Assembly (NCBI GenBank): GCA_011525915.1
Contig: WYBM01000086.1
Coordinates: 1-35,710 of the forward strand
DNA: 35,710 nt
DNA from: Ardenticatenaceae bacterium
GTDB lineage: Bacteria > Chloroflexota > Anaerolineae > Promineifilales > Promineifilaceae
Direction: 5' to 3'
Positions 1 to 7,842 of this stretch are shown here, piece after piece (the first letter of the stretch is position 1; every line of letters starts with the position of its first letter). The notes beneath the pieces are model-generated. The model saw nothing but the letters and a program-made list of their open reading frames with translations, was not told the DNA's origin and made no database searches. The position numbers and the translations under genes are program-made.

Positions 1-125
1 CCGCCACCTGGACGGCGTACAATGTCGGTCCTACCGATGAGGCCACGGCCGTGGCCTCGGCCACGGTGACCGTGGCGACCGAGGAGGGCTTCTTCATCTA
101 TCTCCCTGTGATTATGAAGCCGTAA
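1..125 (+). CDS. C-terminal fragment of a secreted/surface protein
   Basis: The open frame starting at base 3 runs in from outside the window and stops with TAA at 123-125. About 40 residues are visible. The piece is rich in Ala, Thr and Val (beta-sheet-like, as at the end of an Ig-like or repeat domain) and ends in FFIYLPVIMKP. A nearly identical ending (HIYLPTVVR) closes the small exported protein at 13361-13636, so this is probably the tail of an exported protein. A strong terminator lies 120 bp downstream. The function of the full protein cannot be told from this fragment. Confidence 0.6.
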   Translation, partial: ATWTAYNVGPTDEATAVASATVTVATEEGFFIYLPVIMKP

Positions 126-136
126 ACCTCTAGTAT

Positions 137-171
137 CAGTTTTCAGTCATCAGTGCACAGTTTTCAGTACT
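137..171. repeat. Heptanucleotide CAGTNNN repeat, 5 units
   Basis: Five CAGT cores in strict 7-bp register (CAGTTTT, CAGTCAT, CAGTGCA, CAGTTTT, CAGTACT) just after the stop of the first gene. The copy TTTTCAGTA is followed about 25 bp on by its inverse TACTGAAAA, so the RNA could fold. It belongs to a family seen at five intergenic sites in the window. Confidence 0.7.
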
Positions 172-245
172 GGCCTATCTCTGAAAATAGTCTACTGAAA
201 ATTGATGACGGACTTTTGATTGCTGGTATTAGGCCGTTAGCTTGT

Positions 246-276
246 AAAAGGGTGGTCCGATTGGGCCACCCTTTTT
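246..276 (+). terminator. Intrinsic terminator
   Basis: Arm AAAAGGGTGGTCC (246-258), loop GATT, arm GGGCCACCCTTTT (263-275) and a short T-run: 13 pairs including one G-T wobble. It closes the transcript of the fragmentary gene at the window start. The A-run on the other side would let it act in reverse as well. The rest of 277-422 shows no clear gene. Confidence 0.85.
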
Positions 277-422
277 GTTATCAGGCTTCTGATAACAACC
301 ATCAACACGGCCGGTCATCGGCGTTATTGACAAGCAAAACGCCATCAAATACTTGCACACTCTAGCCGAATGACGACAATCCGCCTCATGTTACCAACTA
401 TTTCACAAGATCGAGGTAGAAG

Positions 423-860
423 ATGCCAAATCTTTTAGTGGTTTTACTGGTGGCCATCATGGGCGGTATTGCCGTGGTGTTGCAAGCAAACTTTAACGGT
501 CTGATGGATAAAACGATAGGGACATTGGAAAGTGTCTTCATTACGTATGGACTGGGTGGGGTTATAGCGGCCGTATTCATGCTGGCTTACAAGGGCGGTA
601 ATCTGTCAGCTGTACGGTCACTGCCCTGGTATGTATGGACGGCTGGCTTGTGCGGCCTGGTGATCATCGGGGCGCTCAGTTACAGTGTGCCCCGGCTTGG
701 GCTGGTGGTCACGTTTACCGTTTTCGTGGCTACACAGTTTATAGTCGGCGCTTTATTTGACCATTTTGGCGTATTGGGGGCGGAACTACGGCCGTTTACC
801 CTCACCAAATTTGCCGGCATGGCCGTTGTGCTGTTTGGTATCTGGCTGATCATTAAATAA
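423..860 (+). CDS. DMT-superfamily transporter, YdcZ/DUF606 type
   Basis: A 145-residue, very hydrophobic protein with four to five predicted membrane segments (about residues 3-22, 38-56, 67-85, 90-108 and 125-144). The N-terminus, with the pattern QANFNGLM near residues 21-28, resembles the half-size YdcZ/DUF606 members of the drug/metabolite transporter superfamily, which work as dimers or paired with a second half-protein. The length fits that family. The substrate cannot be predicted. The start is supported by a purine-rich AGGTAGAAG just before the ATG. It is followed 38 bp later by the CorA gene on the same strand, but no functional link is evident. Confidence is high for the superfamily and low for the role. 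Confidence 0.8.
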   Translation: MPNLLVVLLVAIMGGIAVVLQANFNGLMDKTIGTLESVFITYGLGGVIAAVFMLAYKGGNLSAVRSLPWYVWTAGLCGLVIIGALSYSVPRLGLVVTFTVFVATQFIVGALFDHFGVLGAELRPFTLTKFAGMAVVLFGIWLIIK

Positions 861-898
861 TTAAGAAGCTCATATGGCGTTACGGAGGCAAGCAACCC

Positions 899-1885
899 AT
901 GATTCGCATCCTTTACAGCCCCACGGAGAATGAATACCGCACCGACATACACCTGGCAGACTTGCCAGACATTCTGACTAAAAAGCAAGGTCTGATATGG
1001 TTAGACTTTGCTGATGAACCCATAGAGACAGGTGCACAGATTCTGCGCGACATCTTCAACTTCCACCCCCTGGCTGTGGATGATGCCCTAACAGAAATGC
1101 ACGTACCCAAAATTGATGACTGGCAAGAGTACCTTTATGTTGTCTTACGGGCATTTGCTTATACTAAAGGGATTAACGAAGAAACACAGGTGCCTGAACT
1201 GGACATCTTTGTCGGGCGGTATTATGTTGTCACCTATCACGAACTGCCCATCACGGCCGTAGACCGGGTATGGACCACCTGTCAACGTGACACGCGTCTA
1301 TTGGCAAATGGCCCTGACCATCTGTTATATCGGCTGGCCGACGAGATTATCAACGATGCTATCTACGTGGTGGAACAGCTGCAAGAGACCCTGGATGAAA
1401 TTGAAGATATTGTCTTTGCCCACCCCACGCCACAAACAGCCGAACGTATCTTTCATCTTAAACGCAATATCCTGCAGCTGCGCCGTGTAGTGGCGCCCCA
1501 GCGCGAAGTGCTTAACAAACTGGCCCGTGACGACTACGCCGTGATTGACCCACGTGATCGTATCTTTTTCCGTGATGGCTATGACCACCTGATGCGTCTG
1601 TATGAACTGATAGACAACCTGCGTGACCTGGCCGGAGGCGTGTTGGATACTTACCTCTCCGTCGTCAACAACAATATGAACAGCGTCATGAAAATCCTGG
1701 CCGTCCTCACTGCCCTCTTTTTACCCCTTACCTTCATTACCGGCTTCTTTGGCATGAACTTCTTTACGACCACCATCCATACGGAAGCATGGAGCGGCTG
1801 GACCTCTTTTGAAGCCGCACTGGCATTTATGCTGCTTGTTCCCATTATTATGCTCATCTGGATGCGTCGGCGCCACTGGTTATAG
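899..1885 (+). CDS. corA: CorA-family divalent cation channel (Mg2+/Co2+)
   Basis: A 328-residue protein of normal CorA length. A long acidic, helical cytoplasmic N-terminal part (residues 1-260) leads into two C-terminal transmembrane helices (about 264-285 and 304-323). The signature GMN of CorA/Mrs2 channels is present at 285-287, at the end of the first helix (GFFGMNFF). The acidic loop that follows is short (TEAW rather than the usual MPEL), a tolerated variation. The tail WMRRRHWL is basic, as expected for the cytoplasmic end. The family forms homopentameric channels for Mg2+ influx; some members prefer Co2+, Ni2+ or Zn2+ or export. A GGAGG lies 11 bp before the ATG. The 250-bp stretch after it (1886-2135) holds only A/T-rich sequence and small inverted repeats such as CCCTTTATAAGGG (1961-1973). 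Confidence 0.92.
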   Translation: MIRILYSPTENEYRTDIHLADLPDILTKKQGLIWLDFADEPIETGAQILRDIFNFHPLAVDDALTEMHVPKIDDWQEYLYVVLRAFAYTKGINEETQVPELDIFVGRYYVVTYHELPITAVDRVWTTCQRDTRLLANGPDHLLYRLADEIINDAIYVVEQLQETLDEIEDIVFAHPTPQTAERIFHLKRNILQLRRVVAPQREVLNKLARDDYAVIDPRDRIFFRDGYDHLMRLYELIDNLRDLAGGVLDTYLSVVNNNMNSVMKILAVLTALFLPLTFITGFFGMNFFTTTIHTEAWSGWTSFEAALAFMLLVPIIMLIWMRRRHWL

Positions 1886-2135
1886 ATCAATAAATTTTTA
1901 CAAAATCTTTACGCAAAAATCACACCTAAATCCCATTGAGAAAATTTATACAATCGCCTACCCTTTATAAGGGGTGTGGGCAGATCAAGCTGGAAGAAAG
2001 TTGGAGAGTCTGACCACTACTATAGACAGCCAGTTTTGGACGCGGCTTTAAGCAAAATCTCTTAAGTAGTACGTCTGATAATGTGCAAGGTGGCCAGAAT
2101 CCAAAGTCATTACACGGCAGAATCGTAGGTTATTT

Positions 2136-4367
2136 ATGAATAGGCTTTTTTCTGGCATCGGCTCAAAGATCATCTTCCCTTATCTGTTGTTGACACTTAT
2201 TGTCGCCGGGATTGGGGCATTTGTGGTTGTCAACCTGGTCACGGGTACATTACAGGAGCGGTTTAACAACCAGCTTTTGGATGCTGGTCGCGTCGTAGCC
2301 GAAAGTATGGTGGGTTATGAAGAAGAGCGCCTGGCCGTGCTTCGTCAGGTGGCCTTTACCGAGGGAGTGGCCGAAAGCCTGGCTGCGGGCAGTTACGAAA
2401 GCCTGGCCGCGCTTGTACCCCAAATCATGGTGAATAGCCCGGCAGATGCTGTCATCTTGCTAGATATAAACGGCCGTGAAGTGTTTGGCTGGCAGCGTTT
2501 TAATGCCTCAGCAGGCGGTGAAGCCTCTGCCAGCACAGACCTGTCACCCATTGCCGATATACAGTTAGTGCTGCAAGGGTTCACCGACGAATACGGTGAC
2601 AAAAGAGCCTTTCTGGCCAATACACCCCAGGGTTACCGGCTGTATACAGTGGGTCCCGTTTACCTGGAAGAGGAACAAATAGGGGCTGTATTGATAGGTT
2701 CTGACGTACGCAAGATGACCATTGGGCTCACACAAAACGCAGTGGCCCGTGTAACTTTATATGATCAGGCCGGCAATGTGATTGCCACCACACTGGGAGA
2801 CGGCCGTGACAACGTGGCTGAACTGCTGCAAGAACCACCAGCGCACTATCTTACTGTCTTGCGTTTGCTGCAAGAATCACCAGACCAATACCGGGTTGTA
2901 TCTGAAAACGCGGCCCTGCAAGTGCCCCTGCGACGCGTGGAGGTTCTTAACCAGGAATACCAGTTAGCCTTCGGTGATTGGCGACTGCGCAATGAATCCT
3001 ATGGCCTTTTTAGCGTAGCCTTGCCCAGCAACTTTATTGTGAATGCCGCCTCTACCAGCCGTGACTTGCTGAACATTGTGTTTACAGTGGCCACCGTGGC
3101 CGTTATTTTGGTGGGATACTGGGTGGCGCGGCGCATTGTACGGCCGTTAAACCGCCTGGTAGACGTAACCACGGCCGTGACTGAAGGTAACCTCAACCAG
3201 CGCAGCGGCATTGATCGTAACGATGAAATTGGCACCCTGGCCGTCTCCTTTGATACCATGACCGAACGGCTGGACGAACGCACCCAACAGTTAGTGGTCC
3301 AAAAAAGCGAGCTGGCCGCCATTCTCCATTCAATTGCCGATGGTGTGATTGTCCTGGACAATGATGACAACATCGTCAATTCCAACCCCGCCGCCCAGCA
3401 GCTGTTGGCTGACCTGTCAGACGGTTTTAGCAAAGGGGCGCTGCATGAACTTCTTAACACCCAGCCGCCAGAAACAACACCGGGAACCAGTGAACAGACC
3501 CGTCGCTATGAAATGCACGGCCGTGTTCTGGGTACCTCTTCCGCTGCCGTCGTAACGCCAGAAGGTGACCAACTAGGTACGGTGATGGTACTGCGAGACA
3601 TCACCCGTGAAGTTGAGGCCGAAAACTTAAAAGATGACTTTATTACCGGCATGTCACATGAGCTGCGCACCCCACTAACTGTGGTCAAAGTATATATTGA
3701 TCTCCTGCGCCGCTCAGCCAACGGCCACCTTCAGGAACAGCAAAACGCCTTTCTAGATAAAATTGTCAAAGCCAGTGATGAACTGGAACAACACATCCAG
3801 AAAATGATCAGCATTTCAGAGATCCAGGCTGGCACGTTAAACTTAAGGCGGGAACAAATCTCCTTCACCGACCTGGTAAAACAGATCACAGATAGCTGGC
3901 GGCCGCACATGGAAAAGAAAGAGCTAACCTTTACGGTTAAGCTCATTAATGATGGGCTGCCAGTGTATGGTGATGCCGGCCGCCTGCAATGGGCTATTGC
4001 TAACCTTTTGACCAACGCCTGCACTTATACAGCCGCAGGTGGCGCCGTCGAAGTTACCGTTTACCAGAAACAGGCGATGGCCTGTCTGGATATAGCCGAC
4101 ACGGGCATTGGTATTGCCAGTGCTGACCAGATTTACATTTTTGAGCGGTTTTTCCGGGCTAGAAACGAAAAGAATTATTCCGAGCGCGGCATTGGCCTGG
4201 GTTTGTTTATTACCAAAGAATTGATAGAACTACATGGTGGCCAGATCAGCGTCACCAGCAAGGTCGGCGCAGGCACTGTCTTTCGCTGCGAGCTGCCTAT
4301 CACCACTGCTGAGGCAGTCGATCAGGCGGCCGCTGGCCACACACACCCCACCGAGGAAACAGTTTAA
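2136..4367 (+). CDS. Membrane sensor histidine kinase (HAMP-PAS-HisKA-HATPase)
   Basis: A 743-residue transmembrane sensor kinase. Helix 1 is at about 13-35, an extracytoplasmic sensing region (CHASE/Cache-like in size) spans about 36-305, helix 2 is at about 308-330, then HAMP (330-382), PAS (about 388-490), HisKA with the phosphoacceptor in MSHELRTPL (His508), and HATPase_c with the N-box NLLTNACT (from 623), the G1 box DTGIG (from about 655) and G2 GIGLGLF (about 690). All catalytic motifs are intact, so it should autophosphorylate. No response regulator lies in the window, so it is an orphan kinase. Only 3 bp separate it from the following anchored Thr/Pro-rich protein, so the two are probably co-transcribed and may act together at the envelope. 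The signal sensed is unknown. Confidence 0.93.
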   Translation: MNRLFSGIGSKIIFPYLLLTLIVAGIGAFVVVNLVTGTLQERFNNQLLDAGRVVAESMVGYEEERLAVLRQVAFTEGVAESLAAGSYESLAALVPQIMVNSPADAVILLDINGREVFGWQRFNASAGGEASASTDLSPIADIQLVLQGFTDEYGDKRAFLANTPQGYRLYTVGPVYLEEEQIGAVLIGSDVRKMTIGLTQNAVARVTLYDQAGNVIATTLGDGRDNVAELLQEPPAHYLTVLRLLQESPDQYRVVSENAALQVPLRRVEVLNQEYQLAFGDWRLRNESYGLFSVALPSNFIVNAASTSRDLLNIVFTVATVAVILVGYWVARRIVRPLNRLVDVTTAVTEGNLNQRSGIDRNDEIGTLAVSFDTMTERLDERTQQLVVQKSELAAILHSIADGVIVLDNDDNIVNSNPAAQQLLADLSDGFSKGALHELLNTQPPETTPGTSEQTRRYEMHGRVLGTSSAAVVTPEGDQLGTVMVLRDITREVEAENLKDDFITGMSHELRTPLTVVKVYIDLLRRSANGHLQEQQNAFLDKIVKASDELEQHIQKMISISEIQAGTLNLRREQISFTDLVKQITDSWRPHMEKKELTFTVKLINDGLPVYGDAGRLQWAIANLLTNACTYTAAGGAVEVTVYQKQAMACLDIADTGIGIASADQIYIFERFFRARNEKNYSERGIGLGLFITKELIELHGGQISVTSKVGAGTVFRCELPITTAEAVDQAAAGHTHPTEETV

Positions 4368-4370
4368 GCT

Positions 4371-5840
4371 ATGGAAACCACACCAGAAGGCCGCACCCAT
4401 CGCCGTCGTTGGCTGTGGCTTCTGCTGCTGCTACCCCTGCTATTGAGCTGCCTGTGTGTCTATTCCTCTACCTATCTGGCCTTAAGTTTGTGGCCCTCAG
4501 AGATTACCCATGCCCATATGCTGGCTGAAAGCCAGGCCAATTACGGCCGTGACCCTTTCCCCACACGCTTTGCCCCTATGGACGCAGACATCATCATCCA
4601 GGCCACTGAAGACAGCCAAAACCTGCAGGTCACACCAGACATAGATACCAACGCGCCTGTACATACACCTGTGGTGATCGCGCTTGTTACGGCCACACCA
4701 TCTGCCCTACCATCACCCATTGTAGGTACCGCCACCCCGCCCGCCTCAGCGACGGCCGTGCCGCCTACCCAGCCATCACCCACAAACACGCCGTCCCCGG
4801 TCAGCCAGCCAACAACCACAGCCACCGCCACACCTCCCCGGCCTACCCTAACGGCCGTGCCCACAAAAACTGCCACACCGACACCCACCTCTACCGTGCC
4901 CACCGCCGTGCCACCGCCGCCCAATACGCCCACGGCCATGCCCACCGTTACCCCGCCAGGCAATCCCGCCACGGCCACAGCGACACCAACGGCCTCTTCT
5001 ACCGGTACACCTACCCCTTCACGCACACCATCGGCCACGCCCACCGGCACCCTGATACCCACGGCCACGCCATCACCAACCCGCACACCATCGGCCACCC
5101 CCACGTTTACACCATCCGCCACCCCTTCGCCCACACCAACGGCGACCCATACACCTACCTGGACGCCCTCACCGACGTTTACTCCTTCACCCACCCCCAC
5201 ATTTACCCCAACGCCCTCACCAACCCCTATACCGGAAGCCCTATTGATCGTGCGAAACCCCATCTCCCCTCCCGCCAGCGACGTTAATGTTCGGAATCGA
5301 CTGGCATCTCTGGGCTTCATCGTCATCATGATAGACGATGACGTGGTAACCGCCGGTGATGCCGCCGGAAAGGCTGTCGTCTTTATTTCTGACACGGCCG
5401 TCTCCACCGTCTTGGGCAGTACCATGCGTGATGTCTTCACGCCGGTCATTGTCAGCGACAGTATTTTATATGATGATATGGCCTTCACCGGTCTGATCGC
5501 AGATGTTGACTATGGAAATACAGGCATCGTGGATACCATTGACATTACAAATCCGGCTCATCCCATGGCCGCCGGGTTAAGCGGTGTTGTCACCATTCAT
5601 AACTTCCCCGCGCCGCTGGGCTGGGGCGTTCCCAGCCCCAACGCCGAATTTGTGGCCACAACGACGGATGGTACCGGGCACTATGCTATTTTTGGCTATG
5701 AAACAGGCGCGCTCATGGTGGGCATGAATGCGCCCGCCCGCCGCGTCGGCTTTTTCTTTGCCGGCCTCACCGCGGCAGAGCTTAATGGCACGGGCTGGCA
5801 ACTGTTTGATGCGGCGGTGATGTGGGCCACTGGCCCCTGA
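4371..5840 (+). CDS. Anchored Thr/Pro-rich stalk protein with C-terminal alpha/beta domain
   Basis: 489 residues. A basic N-terminus (RRRW) is followed by one hydrophobic segment (about 15-40), a signal peptide or signal anchor. Residues about 95-285 are a low-complexity Thr/Pro/Ser/Ala stretch built from TPT, SPTP and TATP units, typical of an extended cell-wall-spanning, possibly glycosylated stalk. The last 200 residues form a globular alternating beta/alpha domain (starting EALLIVRNP, with LGFIVIMIDDD, VVFISDTA and PVIVSD). It recalls the flavodoxin-like or glutamine-amidotransferase-like fold seen in exported proteins of Chloroflexota and Planctomycetes, but no catalytic triad is recognised. 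Its position 3 bp after the histidine kinase suggests a shared transcript. The specific function is unknown. A long open frame on the opposite strand here is an artefact of the biased composition. Confidence 0.75.
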   Translation: METTPEGRTHRRRWLWLLLLLPLLLSCLCVYSSTYLALSLWPSEITHAHMLAESQANYGRDPFPTRFAPMDADIIIQATEDSQNLQVTPDIDTNAPVHTPVVIALVTATPSALPSPIVGTATPPASATAVPPTQPSPTNTPSPVSQPTTTATATPPRPTLTAVPTKTATPTPTSTVPTAVPPPPNTPTAMPTVTPPGNPATATATPTASSTGTPTPSRTPSATPTGTLIPTATPSPTRTPSATPTFTPSATPSPTPTATHTPTWTPSPTFTPSPTPTFTPTPSPTPIPEALLIVRNPISPPASDVNVRNRLASLGFIVIMIDDDVVTAGDAAGKAVVFISDTAVSTVLGSTMRDVFTPVIVSDSILYDDMAFTGLIADVDYGNTGIVDTIDITNPAHPMAAGLSGVVTIHNFPAPLGWGVPSPNAEFVATTTDGTGHYAIFGYETGALMVGMNAPARRVGFFFAGLTAAELNGTGWQLFDAAVMWATGP

Positions 5841-5871
5841 CAGGCATCAAGGGCCGGTAACGGTTTTCTAC

Positions 5872-7182
5872 CTAGCCCCAGCGCCATAAAGCCAGCGCCG
5901 CCAGATAACGGCCTATAGCTATGAAGGCCAGGGCAGCTGTCAGACCTGTAAATTCTGCCAGCAGCGGCCCACATAAAGCTCCCAGCAAAATAGCCGCGTT
6001 AAATGAGAGATGATACCAGGCCAGGTGCAACGGCCGTTCCCCCTCTGGCGTCCGTTCGTAAATGTAATTGCTTAAGGCCCCACCGGCCAAAGACCAGGCC
6101 AGCCCCCCCACCGCCGAAGTTATGAGAAAAAGGGCCAGACCGTTTGTCACGGCCGTCAGTGCCGGATACAGGCTCATCAACACCACCCCCATCACCAACA
6201 CGCGTTTGTGGTCTGATCGGGCCGTAATCCCCGCCAATTGCATAGAACCCAGCAGCACAATAGCATAAAAAACGGCATTTCCCAGGCTAATTTGCATGTC
6301 TGTCAGCTTTAATTCATTGACCCAATACAATGGAAAGAGGGGGATGGCCAGGAATTGTGCCAGATGGAAGATGAACAGCAGCCCCAACAACAAACCAAAG
6401 GGGGTTTTGAGCAAGCTGAAGTCAAAGGACGGCCGTTGCCGGAACCGCACCACAAACCGCAGGCCCACAGACAACCGCAGGTCCTGTGCCCAGGTGCGGT
6501 AACTGCCCGGGTGTGCCCAATCACCCAGGCTGCGCCCTACATGGGGCGTCGGCTCCTCTGGTCGGCGAATCAGGTAAAGATGCAGGCTGCTCATCATGGC
6601 CCCCACAGAGCCGATGGCAAAAACCACCTGATAGCCTGACGGAAAAGGTAATCTGTCTAGAATGACACCACTGAGGAGCGTGGTCACAATAAAGACCAGG
6701 GCCAGCAAGGCATTACGCACGCCCACCACATGGCTGCGCCAGTCTGGCGGCACTACTTCTGCAAACATGGCATTAAACCCTACAGCCAACACAGTGCCAG
6801 GGATGCTCATCAAAAGCACCAATGCCACCAGCGCCCATACTTGCAAATAAGGCGCCAGAAAAAACGGCAAAAAGACCCAGGTCAGGTAAAAGAGCCGGTG
6901 CCAGATCGAGGTCCAGAAAACGGCGCGGGTTAACGACCGTTGTTGCAGCCAGCGGCCCGCTGGTAACGTCACCCCCAGGCTCACAATCGCTGGCGCGGCA
7001 TTCAACAAGCCAATTTGAAAGCTGTCGGCCCCCTGGCGGGCGGCAAAGATCGCCATAAAAGAAATAGCCGTGCCGTTTAACACCCCAAACCAGGCGATGT
7101 CCAAATATAAATGCCAGAAATTGGCGCGATGCTCGGCCGGAACGGCCCGCCTGTTACGCCGGAACAAAGAAAGTGAGGTCAT
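5872..7182 (-). CDS. Major facilitator superfamily transporter
   Basis: 436 residues with about twelve hydrophobic segments arranged in two halves around a central cytoplasmic loop (roughly residues 195-250), the standard MFS layout. The N-terminal half contains the cytoplasmic-loop pattern GRWLQQRS between helices 2 and 3, a loose version of the MFS signature. The basic N-terminus RRNRRAVPAEHRANF is cytoplasmic. The gene is single, convergent with the stalk-protein gene (31 bp between stops) and divergent from the cupin gene. A GGAG about 11 bp before the ATG supports the start at 7182. Substrate and direction cannot be predicted; efflux of small molecules is the usual role of this kind of sequence. 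Confidence 0.85.
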   Translation of the reverse strand: MTSLSLFRRNRRAVPAEHRANFWHLYLDIAWFGVLNGTAISFMAIFAARQGADSFQIGLLNAAPAIVSLGVTLPAGRWLQQRSLTRAVFWTSIWHRLFYLTWVFLPFFLAPYLQVWALVALVLLMSIPGTVLAVGFNAMFAEVVPPDWRSHVVGVRNALLALVFIVTTLLSGVILDRLPFPSGYQVVFAIGSVGAMMSSLHLYLIRRPEEPTPHVGRSLGDWAHPGSYRTWAQDLRLSVGLRFVVRFRQRPSFDFSLLKTPFGLLLGLLFIFHLAQFLAIPLFPLYWVNELKLTDMQISLGNAVFYAIVLLGSMQLAGITARSDHKRVLVMGVVLMSLYPALTAVTNGLALFLITSAVGGLAWSLAGGALSNYIYERTPEGERPLHLAWYHLSFNAAILLGALCGPLLAEFTGLTAALAFIAIGRYLAALALWRWG

Positions 7183-7324
7183 AAGCCTATATACTCCACA
7201 TGATGCTGGTTTATCTGCTCAAAACCCCGTATTATAGGCATAATTATCCCCGCGAAAACAGGTATTTGGTCAGTCTTAAGTAACCCGCAGAAATGATTCG
7301 AAATCCCTCAAGAGGTTAGCCTGC

Positions 7325-7393
7325 GGTTTTCTCGAGGAATCGGCAACACCTAAAGCGAGTTTACTTTTGAATGATTGTTGCCGATTACCTAAC
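7325..7393. repeat. Left 69-bp inverted repeat flanking the cupin gene
   Basis: This element is the near-perfect reverse complement of 7773-7841: over the core 7333-7393 I count 55 of 61 matching positions, and the outer 8 bp (GGTTTTCT against GGTTTTCC) also match at 7 of 8. It is itself a hairpin, because AATCGGCAAC (7338-7347) pairs with GTTGCCGATT. It ends 20 bp before the cupin start codon. Upstream of it, 7279-7325 holds another imperfect hairpin (CCGCAG...CTGCGG). Confidence 0.9.
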
Positions 7394-7413
7394 AATCTGA
7401 GAGGTACAGGACT

Positions 7414-7740
7414 ATGAAAGCATTTGACATGGCAGCACTGCTTGAGCAGCATACCGCTGCTGGCAAATTGTATCTGGAATTTTTACGCGAGCCGTCCATG
7501 AGTTTGGGAGTGTATATACTGCCAGCCGGAGCCACCGACCCCCAGCGGCCGCACCAGGAAGACGAGGTGTATTATATTTTGCACGGCCGTGGACAGATTA
7601 TGGTTGGGGGAGAAGACCAGCCCGTACAGCCCGGCAGCATCGTCTTCGTAGGCAAACAAGTGGAACACCGTTTTCATACGATTACCGAAGACCTGCACAT
7701 TCTGGTCTTTTTTGCCCCGGCAGAAAGCGCAGTGCCGTAA
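7414..7740 (+). CDS. Small cupin-domain protein
   Basis: 108 residues, a single conserved beta-barrel (cupin_2) domain. Motif 1 is RPHQEDEVYYILHGRG (residues 46-60; metal-binding candidates His47, Glu49 and Glu51). Motif 2 is PGSIVFVGKQVEHRF (73-87; His85). The canonical HxH of motif 1 is reduced to one His plus acidic residues, as in many small cupins, so metal binding is likely but a specific reaction cannot be assigned. The start is preceded by GAGAGGTACAGG. The gene sits exactly between two copies of a 69-bp inverted repeat, which suggests it arrived or moves as a cassette. The next gene, phzF-like, begins 1 bp after the right repeat. Confidence 0.85.
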   Translation: MKAFDMAALLEQHTAAGKLYLEFLREPSMSLGVYILPAGATDPQRPHQEDEVYYILHGRGQIMVGGEDQPVQPGSIVFVGKQVEHRFHTITEDLHILVFFAPAESAVP

Positions 7741-7772
7741 CCAGTATTCAGTCAGGTAAGCAAACAGGGAAC

Positions 7773-7841
7773 GTTAGGTAATCGGCAACAATAATTCAGA
7801 AATAAAATCGCTTCAGGCGTTGCCGATTCCTCGGGAAAACC
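7773..7841. repeat. Right 69-bp inverted repeat flanking the cupin gene
   Basis: Inverted copy of 7325-7393. The inner end is GTTAGGTAATCGGCAAC and the outer end is GTTGCCGATTCCTCG followed by GGAAAACC. Similarity stops abruptly at the inner ends (the bases next to the cupin gene do not match), as for the ends of a defined element. It overlaps the translation-initiation region of the phzF-like gene, so its hairpin may affect expression of that gene. No obvious target-site duplication was seen. Confidence 0.9.
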
Positions 7842-7842
7842 A

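Noticed and set aside
153..365. 70-codon frame near the start of the window
   Set aside because: It runs through the heptamer repeat and the terminator hairpin; no family, no ribosome-binding site.
4800..5235. DNA-level tandem repeat in the Thr/Pro-rich region
   Set aside because: The periodicity is irregular and follows the protein's TPT/SPTP units; no constant DNA unit.
4541..5488. Long 315-codon minus-strand frame rich in Gly-Val
   Set aside because: It is the exact antisense of the Thr/Pro-rich stalk; the biased composition keeps the complement open. No ribosome-binding site or family.
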